49,814 nt of DNA from Sulfurimonas sp. (GCA_027064045.1 JAMOQK010000028.1:1-49814), one strand, 5' to 3'; positions 26,140-35,410 are shown, counted from the first letter of the stretch. Translations and numbers: made by a program. Notes: generated from the sequence alone by a model not told the origin.

Positions 26140-26935
26140 TTTTATTCTCTATGGCTACTGTTTCATCTTCCTCGTCATCTTCATCCTCTTCCTCAAGGGG
26201 TGGAGCAGGGTTTACAACTTTTACTATAAGGATAGATAGACCATACAAGATAATAAGTGGACCTGCCATAAGTAGTTGAGTAAGTACATCAGGAGGTGTC
26301 AAGAGTGCTGCTACGATAAAGATAATAACTATGGCATATTTGAAAAAATCTGTCATCTGTCTGTCGTTTATCATACCCAAAAGAGCTAAGAAATAGGCAA
26401 AAATTGGTAATTCAAAGGCTATCCCAAAACCAAACATAATTTTAGTGAAAAAACCAACATAGTCTTCTATATTTATAAGTGGTGTAAATTTGAAACTACC
26501 AAAGGTTATGAGAAAGTTAAATCCAAAAGGGGTAACTATATAGTAGGCAAAAAGGATACCAATAATAAACATTACTGTTCCACCAACTATAAAAGGGACA
26601 AGCATTTTTTTCTCATTGGCATAAAGCCCAGGAGCAACAAAAAGCCATATTTGAGAGAGTATAATAGGTAAAGCTGCTACAATAGCTGCAAAAAATGCTA
26701 CTTTTAATGCAACAAAAAAAGCTCCACCAACTTGAGAAGTTGTTACCATTCCATCTGCTGCGTGAATAGACTTTTTACCAACTTCTATAAGTGCTGTATT
26801 TAGTGGTTCTACTATCCAGTTTAGGATTGGCTCGTGGAAATAAAACATGACAAAAAACATAACTATCAAACTGGCAGCCGAGATGGCAAGTCTTTTTCTA
26901 AGTTCTACTAAGTGGGGTTTTAATTCATCAAACAT
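26132..26935 (-). CDS. tatC: Sec-independent protein translocase TatC
   Basis: A 267-residue TatC with six hydrophobic segments. The N-terminal cytoplasmic motif is LKPHLVELRKRL. FVAPGLYANEKK in the first cytoplasmic loop and FGFGIAFELPIFAYFL in the fourth helix are typical. An acidic C-terminal tail (EEEDEDDEEDE) follows the last helix. TatC with TatB recognises twin-arginine signal peptides of folded cofactor proteins such as hydrogenases and reductases. It overlaps tatB by 8 bases and queA by 8. No tatA is in the window. Confidence 0.97.
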   Translation of the reverse strand: MFDELKPHLVELRKRLAISAASLIVMFFVMFYFHEPILNWIVEPLNTALIEVGKKSIHAADGMVTTSQVGGAFFVALKVAFFAAIVAALPIILSQIWLFVAPGLYANEKKMLVPFIVGGTVMFIIGILFAYYIVTPFGFNFLITFGSFKFTPLINIEDYVGFFTKIMFGFGIAFELPIFAYFLALLGMINDRQMTDFFKYAIVIIFIVAALLTPPDVLTQLLMAGPLIILYGLSILIVKVVNPAPPLEEEDEDDEEDETVAIENKSE

Positions 26936-27371
26936 CTATATTGTCTTCTTTTTTCTTTTTTTTCTTTTGGAAGGTTATCTCTTGAGCTTCTGGTTGAGTC
27001 TTTACACTTTTTTTCTCTTTCTTTTCATCTTCAACATCATCATTTTCTTCGTCTTCGTCTTCATCTTCAAAGTGTTCCATCACATCATTATTGAGATTTG
27101 TAAGATTTGTGGTGACATCACTTATGTCAGTTGCTTTTTTGACTTCATTTGATGCTTCAAGAAGTTCTTTTTTATAAGCTAAAGCTTCTTGTTTTATCTC
27201 TGAAACATTCATCTCTTCTTCAAGAGAATCTTTTACAGAGTTTATAGTTCTTTTTGCACTTCTGAAAAATTTTGCTATATCAACCATCGCACTTGGAAGC
27301 TTTTCTGGCCCCAAAAACAAGATGGCAATAACAGCGATAATCATTATCTCGGTAAAACCCATACCAAACAT
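26928..27371 (-). CDS. tatB: Sec-independent protein translocase TatB
   Basis: A 147-residue TatA/B-type protein. It has an N-terminal membrane helix (GFTEIMIIAVIAILFLGPEKLP, with the FxGPEKLP hinge typical of TatB), an amphipathic helix to about residue 55, then a charged tail with an acidic run (EDEDEDEEND) and a final Lys-rich stretch. It partners TatC, encoded immediately downstream with an 8-base overlap, in forming the signal-peptide receptor. The hinge and the pairing with tatC favour TatB over TatA. Confidence 0.92.
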   Translation of the reverse strand: MFGMGFTEIMIIAVIAILFLGPEKLPSAMVDIAKFFRSAKRTINSVKDSLEEEMNVSEIKQEALAYKKELLEASNEVKKATDISDVTTNLTNLNNDVMEHFEDEDEDEENDDVEDEKKEKKSVKTQPEAQEITFQKKKKKKEDNIDV

Positions 27372-27422
27372 GTAAAGCCTTTAATTTAATTAAGTCCATG
27401 ATTTTAGCTAAAGAATGATTAA

Positions 27423-28487
27423 TTAATAATTACAAGATGATAAAAATAGTGTAATTTCATCAGCCAATAAGTAGTCATAGTTAAAGTAAAAGCCATTTTT
27501 AAAGTATATTTTTTTTTCTTGGAGTAAAATTTTAATTCTTTGTAGCTCATTGTTTGTAAATATTTTTTTATCTACTCCAACATCAGAGCGAAAACCTAAA
27601 AAGATTTTTTCTATTTTTATATCATCTTCACTAAGTGTTTCTATTTTTATATTTAGAGGTGTTTTTATATAGTTTTCAACATCTGTATCTGGATAAAATC
27701 TTTGGTTTGTAAGTTTTCCAACTGCACCACTTCCTAGTCCGATATAGTCTTTGTATTGCCAATAACCAAGGTTGTGTTTGCTTTTGTATGAGCCAAAATT
27801 ACTAATCTCATATTGATTAAATCCACATGCCATAATCTCATCAAAAAACCAGTTTGTCAGTGATAGTTTTTCTTTTGACATTTCTGGTTTTGTTTCAAAA
27901 GGTGTTCCCTCCTCTATGGTTAGCGCATAGGCACTTAGATGGTTTATGGGGAGGTTCTTGGCGATGTTTATATCGTTTTGCAGTAACTCTTTTGTATCAC
28001 CCAAAGTTGCATAGATTAAATCAAGGGATATGTTTTCAAATCCAATCTCTTTGGCATGTATGATGGCATTTTTTGCCTGTTGGGGGGAATGGTTGCGATT
28101 TAGTAGTTTTAGTTTTTTCTCATCAAAACTTTGAACTCCAAAACTGATACGGCTTACTCCTAAATCCCACATGCCAAGAAGCCACTCTTTTGTAGCACTG
28201 TTTGGATTTGCTTCACTTGTAATCTCAATCCCACATGCCAAATAAGGTTTTAGTTTTTTAAAAATTGGTGTGTATAGTTCTGGTGAAACAGTTGATGGAG
28301 TTCCACCACCGATAAAAACAGATTCTATGGAACTTTTTGTTGTTTTAAATCTTTGGAGTTCATAATCTAGCTGAACCTCTAAAGCTTTCATATAATCCTC
28401 TTTTAGATGAAATTTATCTACATAGGAGTTAAAAGCACAGTACGAACATTTTGAATCGCAAAACGGAATGTGTATATATAATAGCAT
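27423..28487 (-). CDS. hemW: radical SAM HemW-type protein (coproporphyrinogen III oxidase-like)
   Basis: A 354-residue radical SAM protein. The 4Fe-4S motif Cys-x3-Cys-x2-Cys appears in HIPFCDSKCSYCAFNSY right at the N-terminus. It continues with FIGGGTPSTVSPE, EANPNSAT, RISFGVQSFD, LDLIYATLGDT and a C-terminal HemN-like domain. The short N-terminus and motif pattern fit HemW, a heme chaperone, rather than the oxygen-independent oxidase HemN. An ATG six bases before a TATAAT suggests a leaderless mRNA. Four copies of the iterated motif or near-copies (27823, 28052, 28167, 28231) encode IMACGF, LGMWDL and YLACGIE. Confidence 0.9.
   Translation of the reverse strand: MLLYIHIPFCDSKCSYCAFNSYVDKFHLKEDYMKALEVQLDYELQRFKTTKSSIESVFIGGGTPSTVSPELYTPIFKKLKPYLACGIEITSEANPNSATKEWLLGMWDLGVSRISFGVQSFDEKKLKLLNRNHSPQQAKNAIIHAKEIGFENISLDLIYATLGDTKELLQNDINIAKNLPINHLSAYALTIEEGTPFETKPEMSKEKLSLTNWFFDEIMACGFNQYEISNFGSYKSKHNLGYWQYKDYIGLGSGAVGKLTNQRFYPDTDVENYIKTPLNIKIETLSEDDIKIEKIFLGFRSDVGVDKKIFTNNELQRIKILLQEKKIYFKNGFYFNYDYLLADEITLFLSSCNY
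28167..28240. repeat. pair of iterated motif copies in hemW
   Basis: Two exact CCACATGCCA copies (28167-28176 and 28231-28240), 64 bases apart in different reading frames of hemW. They give GMW and LACG on the coding strand. Confidence 0.85.
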
Positions 28488-28559
28488 GTGTAATTATAGC
28501 TTAGTTTAATAGCTTATTTTGTATAATCGCGATTATTAAATATTACAGGTGTTTTTATT
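28488..28559. promoter_or_regulatory. divergent promoters for hemW and rppH
   Basis: This 72-base intergenic region has TATAAT on the plus strand at 28522-28527, with a leader of about 27 bases containing AGGTG before rppH. On the minus strand TATAAT at 28498-28493 lies only 5 bases before the hemW ATG. The -35 boxes are weak on both strands. Confidence 0.5.
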
Positions 28560-29030
28560 ATGAGTAAAAAAGATTTATACCGTCCAAATGTAGCAATGAT
28601 AATCCTTTCAAACAATTATCCAGATAAAAAAGAGATTTTTATAGCTCAGAGAAATGATTTGAGTGATGTATGGCAATTTCCACAAGGTGGAATAGATGAA
28701 GGTGAAGAAGTTCAAGAGGCTCTTTTTCGTGAGATGAAAGAGGAGATTGGAACTAAAAAAGCTAAAATAATAGCTGAGTATCCTGAGTGGATAAGTTATG
28801 ATTTTCCACCAAAGATTGCTAAAAAGATGAAGCCTTATACGGGGCAGAAACAGAGATATTTTCTACTTAAACTTAAAAAAAGTGCCAAAATAGACATAGA
28901 TACAAAACATCCTGAATTTAGTGCTTATAAATTTGTAAAAGTTAAAGATGCTTTGTCTTTGAGTGCAAGTTTCAAAAAAGATGTATATAAAAAAGTTATA
29001 AAATATTTTAAAAAAGAGGGATACCTTTAA
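28560..29030 (+). CDS. rppH: RNA pyrophosphohydrolase (Nudix)
   Basis: A 156-residue Nudix hydrolase with the box GGIDEGEEVQEALFREMKEEIG (residues about 40-61), preceded by DVWQFPQ and followed by PEWISYDFP and GQKQRYFLLKL, as in RppH/NudH. The enzyme removes pyrophosphate from 5'-triphosphorylated mRNA and so starts decay by RNase E/J type pathways; it also hydrolyses dinucleoside polyphosphates. It is the first gene of the rppH-lysC-hobA-holB-folP run, 1 base before lysC. The same association with lysC is common in Campylobacterota. Confidence 0.95.
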   Translation: MSKKDLYRPNVAMIILSNNYPDKKEIFIAQRNDLSDVWQFPQGGIDEGEEVQEALFREMKEEIGTKKAKIIAEYPEWISYDFPPKIAKKMKPYTGQKQRYFLLKLKKSAKIDIDTKHPEFSAYKFVKVKDALSLSASFKKDVYKKVIKYFKKEGYL

Positions 29031-29031
29031 A

Positions 29032-30243
29032 ATGTTAATTGTTCAAAAATTTGGTGGAACAAGTGTTGGGGATTTGGAGCGAATCCAAAATGTCGCCAAT
29101 CGTGTCAGTAAAACTAAAAAAGCTGGAAATGATGTTGTTGTGGTTGTCTCAGCTATGAGTGGGGAGACAAATAAGTTAGTAGGTTATGCTCAAAAGTTTT
29201 CAAAAAATCCAGCTAGAGCAGAGATGGATATGCTTTTAAGTTCAGGTGAGAGGGTAACAGCTTCACTTTTATCTATCGCTTTAAATGAGATGGGTTTTGA
29301 GGCTGTTAGTATGACAGGAAGAAGAGCAGGAATAGTTACGGATATTGTACATACAAAAGCGCGTATAGAAAACATAAGCCCACATGCTATGAGCAAAGCA
29401 CTAAAAGAGGGTAAAATAGTTGTAGTTGCTGGTTTTCAAGGTGTTTCATCAGATGGAAATGTTACAACACTTGGTCGTGGGGGAAGTGACTTGAGTGCTG
29501 TGGCAATTGCTGGAGCGTTAAAAGCTGATTTGTGTGAGATATATACAGATGTTAGTGGGATTTTTACAACAGATCCACGCATAGAACCAAAAGCAAAAAA
29601 ACTAGATAAAATCTCTTATGATGAGATGTTGGAGTTAGCAAGTCTTGGTGCAAAGGTACTTCAAAACCGTTCAGTAGAGATGGCAAAAAAACTAAATGTA
29701 AATCTAGTAACAAGAACAAGTTTCTCAGATGAAGAGGGAACGCTAATAACAACGGAGGATGAGATTATGGAAAAAGCATTGGTAAGTGGGATAGCACTAG
29801 ATAGAAATCAGGCTCGTGTATCTTTGATGGGTGTAAAAGACAGACCAGGGATAGCAAGTGAGATATTTACGGCATTGGCAGAAGCTGATGTAAATGTTGA
29901 TATGATTATCCAAAATAAAGCATATGATGATACTACAAATATTGATTTTACTGTAGGTGTTGGTGATCTTAGTGATGCAAAAAGTGTTGTAGATAGATTT
30001 ATAAACTCTAAAGATATAAAAGATGATTCATATAATGATACGATTTGTAAAGTTTCTATCGTTGGTGTTGGTATGAAATCTCATACTGGTGTAGCTGCTA
30101 AAGCGTTTTCAACAATGGCAACTGAAAATATAAATATACATATGATTTCAACTTCAGAGATAAAAGTAAGTATGGTTATAGATGAAAAATACGCAGAACT
30201 TGCAGTTAGAAGTTTACACAATGCGTACGAGCTAGATAAGTAG
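29032..30243 (+). CDS. lysC: aspartate kinase
   Basis: A 403-residue aspartokinase with the N-terminal signature VQKFGGTSVG, the kinase core (TLGRGGSDLSAVA, YTDVSGIFTTDPR) and two C-terminal ACT domains from about residue 250 that normally sense lysine and/or threonine. It phosphorylates aspartate at the head of the lysine, threonine, methionine and diaminopimelate pathway. It follows rppH by 1 base and precedes hobA by 7. The ORF also contains a near copy of the iterated motif (29380; SPHAMS). Confidence 0.97.
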   Translation: MLIVQKFGGTSVGDLERIQNVANRVSKTKKAGNDVVVVVSAMSGETNKLVGYAQKFSKNPARAEMDMLLSSGERVTASLLSIALNEMGFEAVSMTGRRAGIVTDIVHTKARIENISPHAMSKALKEGKIVVVAGFQGVSSDGNVTTLGRGGSDLSAVAIAGALKADLCEIYTDVSGIFTTDPRIEPKAKKLDKISYDEMLELASLGAKVLQNRSVEMAKKLNVNLVTRTSFSDEEGTLITTEDEIMEKALVSGIALDRNQARVSLMGVKDRPGIASEIFTALAEADVNVDMIIQNKAYDDTTNIDFTVGVGDLSDAKSVVDRFINSKDIKDDSYNDTICKVSIVGVGMKSHTGVAAKAFSTMATENINIHMISTSEIKVSMVIDEKYAELAVRSLHNAYELDK

Positions 30244-30250
30244 TCTTTTG

Positions 30251-30805
30251 ATGGCTGATTTTGCACAGTGGAGTTTGGATGCTATTAGAGAAGAGGGTGG
30301 TTCTCTTAGTTGGTTGGAAGAACAAAGATTTGATTGGACAACCACAACCTCTCATGCAATAGATCAGATTTTAAACGGAAAAACTATCATTATCATTACA
30401 GATGAAAAAAGGAAGTGGTTAGAAGAATATATTGTTAGTTCTATAAACAGTGAACTACTTGAGAGACCACTTCTTCCAATCGTAAGTATAGACAGCCTTT
30501 ATGCTCATTACAATACTATAAGTGGTGGTCAAAAGATAGATATACTTGATGATATGCTTTCACTTTCATATAAAGATGATTATTTTTTCTTTTATATAGG
30601 TAGTGGAGAAGATAAAAGATCAGATATAGCTAAAAGAAGAGATAACAGTTACTTTTGGATTTTTGATGAAGATTTTCACAATGCTTTTGCTATGAAGTCG
30701 TATGATTCACATTTAGATATAAAACTTTTACAACTATATAAACTTTTTAATGCATCTATAAATGCTGCAATGTTTGGAGAGGTTGATGTTAGTATCGGAG
30801 GATAA
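30251..30805 (+). CDS. hobA: DnaA-binding replication initiation protein HobA
   Basis: A roughly 184-residue protein recognised by its place in lysC-hobA-holB-folP and by sequence features of Helicobacter HobA: an N-terminal W(S/I)xDxxREEGGSLSWLEEQR-like stretch, HAIDQILNGKTIIIITD, ERPLLPIVSIDSL, FWIFDEDFHNAF and a C-terminal DIKLLQLYKLFNASINAAMF. HobA binds domain I of DnaA as a tetramer and promotes orisome formation. It is the functional analogue of DiaA in enterobacteria, found in Campylobacterota. ATG at 30251 is preferred to the TTG three bases upstream. The 3' end overlaps holB by 20 bases. Confidence 0.9.
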   Translation: MADFAQWSLDAIREEGGSLSWLEEQRFDWTTTTSHAIDQILNGKTIIIITDEKRKWLEEYIVSSINSELLERPLLPIVSIDSLYAHYNTISGGQKIDILDDMLSLSYKDDYFFFYIGSGEDKRSDIAKRRDNSYFWIFDEDFHNAFAMKSYDSHLDIKLLQLYKLFNASINAAMFGEVDVSIGG

Positions 30806-31397
30806 GAAATCTCATATATTAATCTCTACTGATATAGAGTACGAGTTAGAAAAACTTACAAAAAAGTTAAAACCAAATAGAGTGGTACTTTTTTTAAGAG
30901 ATGAATTTAAAATAGAAGATGCAAAAGCTGTTGTGGCTGAGGCATATAAAAGTGAATCACAAACAAAATATATCATTTTAGCTGCACAAAGTTTTAATTC
31001 TATTTCACAAAACTCACTTTTAAAAGTTTTAGAAGAACCACCAAAAAATATTGAATTTATCATTATTTCACCCACAAAATCAAATCTACTTGCAACAGTT
31101 CGCTCAAGACTTCCACTTGTGAAAGGGGATATTTCACATAGTGTAAAAGAGGTAGAATTAAATCTGGCAAAAATTGATTATGCTCAGATATTTGCTTTTT
31201 TAAAACAAAATATACGCATAAGTAAGAGTGAAGCAAAGGGGTTGGTTGAAGCTATCTATTATAGGGCTACTGTTGTGGATATGTTGATTTTATCAGAGGA
31301 ACAACTTGATAATTTTGATAGAGCATATAGACTTTTAGAGTTAAATTCAAGACCTCAAAGTGTGTTAGCTCTTATTTTGATGGGATTTGTTTTATAA
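30786..31397 (+). CDS. holB: DNA polymerase III delta-prime subunit (HolB-like)
   Basis: A short (about 203 residue) clamp-loader subunit related to DnaX/HolB. It has YIILAAQSFNSISQNSLLKVLEEPPKN, the SRC-region-like stretch of delta-prime/gamma proteins, followed by FIIISPTKSNLLATVRSRL. No complete Walker A is present, consistent with delta-prime, and it is shorter than E. coli HolB as usual in this phylum. An ATG at 30762 is possible, but ATG 30786 has GGAGAGG upstream and gives a more likely N-terminus (MLVSEDKKSHILIST). It overlaps the end of hobA, so the two replication factors are translationally coupled. Confidence 0.88.
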   Translation: MLVSEDKKSHILISTDIEYELEKLTKKLKPNRVVLFLRDEFKIEDAKAVVAEAYKSESQTKYIILAAQSFNSISQNSLLKVLEEPPKNIEFIIISPTKSNLLATVRSRLPLVKGDISHSVKEVELNLAKIDYAQIFAFLKQNIRISKSEAKGLVEAIYYRATVVDMLILSEEQLDNFDRAYRLLELNSRPQSVLALILMGFVL

Positions 31398-31398
31398 G

Positions 31399-32541
31399 AT
31401 GAAAATAGAAAGATTGTCTAGTGAGATTGATGCTAAAAAATATCTAAAAAAACTTGGTGTAGATGGTGGTGGAGTAGATATTTTAGCTTCAAAAATGAAA
31501 CACTATCTAATTAGCATAAAAGCTTTGGCAGTTGGTGGAGCAAATATACTAAAGCAAGATGCACTCTCTGTTGGTGCAGATTTGGCAGTACCTCGTGGTA
31601 CAGTTATTGCCTCAACTCCTTATGTTGATTGTTTACTTATAGCATCACAAAAGCAACTTCGTATTTTGAGTAAAAAAGAGTTGTCCCAACCATTCGGCTT
31701 AAAAGAGTTGGCTGTTAGATTGGGTGAGATTTCTAAAGTGAAAATATCTTCAGATGTTGAGATTATGGGTGTTATAAATGCAAATGATGATAGCTTTTTT
31801 AGTGGTAGTCGTTTTAAAGATATAGATGCTATAAAGAAGATACAACAGATGGTGGAAGATGGAGCAAAGATTATAGATATAGGTGGAGTGTCTTCTCGCC
31901 CAAATGCTATAGTTGTATCGGTTGAAGATGAACTATCTAGGCTAAGACCGATTTTAAAAGCTATAAAAAATGAGAAACTTTATGATAGTGTGAAATTTAG
32001 TATAGATTCGTGTGAGCCAAAAGTTATTTCTGAAGCTTTGGCATGTGGGTTTGAAATAGTAAATGATATAACAGGGCTACAAAATGATGAGGTTTGTAGA
32101 GTTTGTGCAGAGTTTGGAGCGACTGCTATCATAATGCACATGCAGGGAACACCACAAACTATGCAAGATGATCCAACTTATAACGATATTTTAGATGATG
32201 TTTATAACTTTTTTCAAACAAGAGTGCAAAAAGCAGAGTCTTTTGGCATAAAAGATATGGTGCTAGATATTGGGGTGGGCTTTGGTAAAACTTTGGATGA
32301 TAATCTTACTCTTATAAAACATCTTGAACATTTTTTAACACTCTCAAAACCACTTTTAGTCGGTGCTTCAAGAAAGTCTATGATAGATAAAATCTCCCCA
32401 TCAAAAGTGGAAGACAGATTATCAGGAACATTGGCTATTCACTTAGAAGCTTTAAGAAATGGAGCAACATATCTTAGAGTTCATGATGTAAAAGAACACG
32501 CTCAGGCTTTGAATGTTTATAACTCTTTAAAAAATATTTAA
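31399..32541 (+). CDS. folP: dihydropteroate synthase
   Basis: A 380-residue dihydropteroate synthase (folate synthesis). An N-terminal extension of about 110 residues, typical of Campylobacterota, precedes the TIM barrel. Barrel motifs are IMGVINANDDSFFSGSRF, IDIGGVSSRPNA, SIDSCEPKVI, VNDITGLQND, IIMHMQGTP, DIGVGFGKT and GASRKSMID. The conserved N-x-T-PDSF of other bacteria is INANDDSF here. ATG 31399 is preferred over a TTG at 31387 that lies inside holB. An exact iterated motif copy at 32039 encodes ALACGFE. Its 3' end overlaps the convergent waaF gene by 15 bases. Confidence 0.95.
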   Translation: MKIERLSSEIDAKKYLKKLGVDGGGVDILASKMKHYLISIKALAVGGANILKQDALSVGADLAVPRGTVIASTPYVDCLLIASQKQLRILSKKELSQPFGLKELAVRLGEISKVKISSDVEIMGVINANDDSFFSGSRFKDIDAIKKIQQMVEDGAKIIDIGGVSSRPNAIVVSVEDELSRLRPILKAIKNEKLYDSVKFSIDSCEPKVISEALACGFEIVNDITGLQNDEVCRVCAEFGATAIIMHMQGTPQTMQDDPTYNDILDDVYNFFQTRVQKAESFGIKDMVLDIGVGFGKTLDDNLTLIKHLEHFLTLSKPLLVGASRKSMIDKISPSKVEDRLSGTLAIHLEALRNGATYLRVHDVKEHAQALNVYNSLKNI

Positions 32542-33501
32542 GTTAATAGCTTCTATAACTTCAGAAGCTGTAATACCTTTCATACACTCATGATGTTTTA
32601 GTGGACATTCTCGTTTCATACATGGGCTACACTCCATCTCGTGTCTTATGATTATACTTTTTTTATTCATCCATTGAGATGTTTCTTTATATCTTGTTGG
32701 TCCAAATATGGCAACTGTTGGAACTTGGTAAGCTGCTGCTACATGCATAGGTCCACTGTCATTTGTGATAAAGAGTGAACATCCACCTATGTTTGCACAA
32801 AGTTCATTTATGGTGGTTTTTCCTGCTAGGTTTATATAATTGTCCACATGCCATGATTTTAGATTTTGTTCAATCTCACATGCCATCTCAACTTCGTTTG
32901 GTCCACCAAAAATGATGATGTCAAACTTGTCACTAAAAGTTTTTGCAACCTCTGCAAATCGCTCAGGATACCATCTCTTTGCACTTCCATAAGTTGCTCC
33001 TGCATTTATCCCAAGCATTGGTTTGTCAAACTTTTTAGGTTTTATGTATAGTTTTAAATTTGGGATATTTTTGTCCCATTTATCTGTGTTTGACATGGCA
33101 AGATTAGCATACTGTTGTACTAAATGTTGTGATGTGGAGATGGGTATGGCATGTGAGAGTAAAAATGCAGAGTGCCAAGATTTTCTTGCTATGCAAAGAA
33201 CTGTTTTTGTAAATCTTAGAAGTAACGATGAGTGAAGTTGATTTCTAAAAGTTATGGCTAGATTGAACTCCCCCAACTCTTTTGCAAGTTTGTAAGTGGC
33301 TATAAATCTGTTCTTTGCTTTTTTTGTTTCATCTACTATGGCCTTTTGGCATTTTGGATGGTGTTTTATGGCTTCAATGCTTACATAACTTCCAACAAAA
33401 GTAAATTTGGCATGTGGATAGTAAGTTGCAAGTAACTCTATGGCAGGTGTCGCCATGATAGCATCTCCTAGCCAGTTTGGCAGTATTATTAGGATTTTCA
33501 T
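32527..33501 (-). CDS. waaF: ADP-heptose:LPS heptosyltransferase II (GT9)
   Basis: A 324-residue GT9 glycosyltransferase. It has N-terminal ILPNWLGDAIMATPAIELL, central LGINAGATYGSAKRWYPERFAEV, the donor-site TNDSGPMHVAAAYQVPTVAIFGPT and a late Cys-rich CSPCMKRECPLKHHECM stretch, all typical of WaaF. It adds L-glycero-D-manno-heptose to the LPS inner core on the cytoplasmic face. It is the last gene of the five-gene minus-strand envelope operon and overlaps the upstream sulfatase-fold gene by 4 bases. Iterated motif copies or near-copies at 32844, 32876, 33147 and 33408 encode SWHVD, EMACEI, LSHAIP and YPHAKF. Confidence 0.95.
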   Translation of the reverse strand: MKILIILPNWLGDAIMATPAIELLATYYPHAKFTFVGSYVSIEAIKHHPKCQKAIVDETKKAKNRFIATYKLAKELGEFNLAITFRNQLHSSLLLRFTKTVLCIARKSWHSAFLLSHAIPISTSQHLVQQYANLAMSNTDKWDKNIPNLKLYIKPKKFDKPMLGINAGATYGSAKRWYPERFAEVAKTFSDKFDIIIFGGPNEVEMACEIEQNLKSWHVDNYINLAGKTTINELCANIGGCSLFITNDSGPMHVAAAYQVPTVAIFGPTRYKETSQWMNKKSIIIRHEMECSPCMKRECPLKHHECMKGITASEVIEAINLNIF

Positions 33502-35408
33502 TTAGCCCACTTATTTTTTTTCAGCAATCCAGCCTCAGCTGTATCAACTGCAAAAAGAAGTTTTTTTAGATGTTCTTTTTTCCCTTTTTTACCACCAAAC
33601 TCAACTATATTTTTAAAGTTGTATTTGATGTATCCATCATCAGTTTTTATCCCTATCAGAGTCCCAGCATAAAAGTAAGCAAATCTTTCATGCACATCTT
33701 TGTCAAAAAGGGAACTTCCCATAGTGGTTATATCTGCTCCCCAACCGAGTATATCTACAAGAGTTGGGAAAATATCGTTGTGACAACCAAGTGTTTTTAT
33801 CTCTTTTGGTTTAAATATTTTTGGTGCATAGATGATAAGTGGAATCCTAAAGTGTTCTATACTTGCAAGTGCTTTATCGTTTGGTCTGTACTTTTTAGCG
33901 ATGGAACAAAGAGCATCTCTAGCACCATGATCTGAAGTGAAAATAAATATAGTTCTATCAAACCAAGGCTCTTTTTTAACCCCTTCTATAAATCTTCTTA
34001 TAGCATCATCTGTATATATGTAAGCATTTAAAGCACCATTATAGTTTTTTCTATCATGTGGAAATCTTTCAAACTTTGCACTTGGCAGATAAAAATCACT
34101 ATGAGTTGTTTCAGTAAATGCAAAACCTAAAAATGGTTCTTTCATTTTATTTAGTTTTTTATGGTAAAAATCAAACATATTAAAATCGTAAGTGCCTGTA
34201 AGAGGTTTTCTCCCTTTATCTACTGTTTCAACATTTGGCATATCAGAAGCACCATAATACTCGTCAAACCCAGCTAAGTGGCTGACAGCATCAACCCTGT
34301 AACTTCTTCTTTCTGCCGCTTGCATAGCAATGGTTGAATATCCGTTGTTTTTGGCAACCTTACCAAGATAACTAAGATTTGAGAGTTCTAGTCCTTTTCC
34401 GAGATAGTCTGCTCCAGCAGGGATAGTTAGTCCTGTAAAGATGGAAGTGATGCCAAAAATGGAGCGATAACCATTTGAATAAAAATTAGTAAATTTCAAC
34501 CCCTCATTTGATAGTTTTTTGAAATATGGTGTGATATTTAACTCTTTGTAGCGGGTAAAACCATCTAAATGTTCAGCCCCAAAAGATTCAAGTAAAACTA
34601 TAACTACATTATATTTTGGTTTGTCTTTTTTTGCATAATGTCTAAGAAGTGGATATTCTTTATCAATAAAAGGTGCATTTGGAGTGCTTAGTGCTTTTTT
34701 TGTGATTTTTATCGCTTTATCTAATTTCATAAGGTGATGGGAATTTGAACTTTTAGTTCTGTAAACTGTAAAAAATCCGTTAAGTGCAAGGTTACCACTA
34801 CTTACTTTATTGACTGCATAAGCATCACTTACACCAAAACTTTTGCCCTCAAAAGAGTTTCTGATACCTATAAATAATATGAGAATAGTGATAAATGTTG
34901 TAAATATGAGTTTTTTTCCAGATATAAAATTTTCTAATGGTGATGAAAAGATTTTATATATATAGTAGAAAAAGATGATACTTAAAAAGATAGCTCCTAG
35001 AGTGTATGGTAACATAGAACCAAAAGCCATGCCTATGATTATGTCTGTATCGTTGCCAAGATTGAAAATCTCACTTGAGAAATGTTTATGGGAAAAATTG
35101 AAGTATAATACATCGCTAAAACTTACTATAAAAATAGTATCTAAAAACAAAGCCCATATCAATGCTATAATAACTCGTATCTTAGGTGCTTTGATAAAGA
35201 GAAGTAACAATACAAAGATACTTGAAAATGTAAAGATAGTTATCATATCTACTCTAAATCCCATAAGTAAAGAGCTGAAGAACTCGTTATTTGTAAGGTT
35301 TGAAAAATCTTCTATATAAAAATTATATAAAGACAATCTTATGCACATAAGTACAAAAAAACTAAAAATTATAATAGATAGAAGCTGGGTGAACTGATTT
35401 CTTAACAT
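33498..35408 (-). CDS. LtaS-like sulfatase-fold membrane transferase (phosphoglycerol/phosphoethanolamine transferase type)
   Basis: About 636 residues. Five hydrophobic segments occupy the N-terminal 200, then an extracytoplasmic alkaline-phosphatase-fold domain begins near residue 265 with VVIVLLESFGAEHL (metal Glu). YSNGYRSIFGITSIFTGL follows (the Ser or neighbouring residue at the nucleophile position, Thr in LtaS), then FIFTSDHGARD (metal Asp/His). This matches the LTA synthase/OpgB family, which moves phosphoglycerol or phosphoethanolamine from phospholipids to acceptors. Gram-negative acceptors would be periplasmic glucans or LPS. ATG 35408 has AAGGGA upstream and is preferred to TTG 35414. 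It overlaps waaF and follows the PAP2 gene tightly. Confidence 0.85.
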   Translation of the reverse strand: MLRNQFTQLLSIIIFSFFVLMCIRLSLYNFYIEDFSNLTNNEFFSSLLMGFRVDMITIFTFSSIFVLLLLFIKAPKIRVIIALIWALFLDTIFIVSFSDVLYFNFSHKHFSSEIFNLGNDTDIIIGMAFGSMLPYTLGAIFLSIIFFYYIYKIFSSPLENFISGKKLIFTTFITILILFIGIRNSFEGKSFGVSDAYAVNKVSSGNLALNGFFTVYRTKSSNSHHLMKLDKAIKITKKALSTPNAPFIDKEYPLLRHYAKKDKPKYNVVIVLLESFGAEHLDGFTRYKELNITPYFKKLSNEGLKFTNFYSNGYRSIFGITSIFTGLTIPAGADYLGKGLELSNLSYLGKVAKNNGYSTIAMQAAERRSYRVDAVSHLAGFDEYYGASDMPNVETVDKGRKPLTGTYDFNMFDFYHKKLNKMKEPFLGFAFTETTHSDFYLPSAKFERFPHDRKNYNGALNAYIYTDDAIRRFIEGVKKEPWFDRTIFIFTSDHGARDALCSIAKKYRPNDKALASIEHFRIPLIIYAPKIFKPKEIKTLGCHNDIFPTLVDILGWGADITTMGSSLFDKDVHERFAYFYAGTLIGIKTDDGYIKYNFKNIVEFGGKKGKKEHLKKLLFAVDTAEAGLLKKNKWAK

Positions 35409-35410
35409 GT

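Noticed and set aside
26847..27152. 101-codon plus-strand frame rich in Phe and Ile
   Set aside because: It is antisense to the acidic tail of TatB and the start of TatC. The hydrophobic look is the complement of Glu/Lys/Asp codons.
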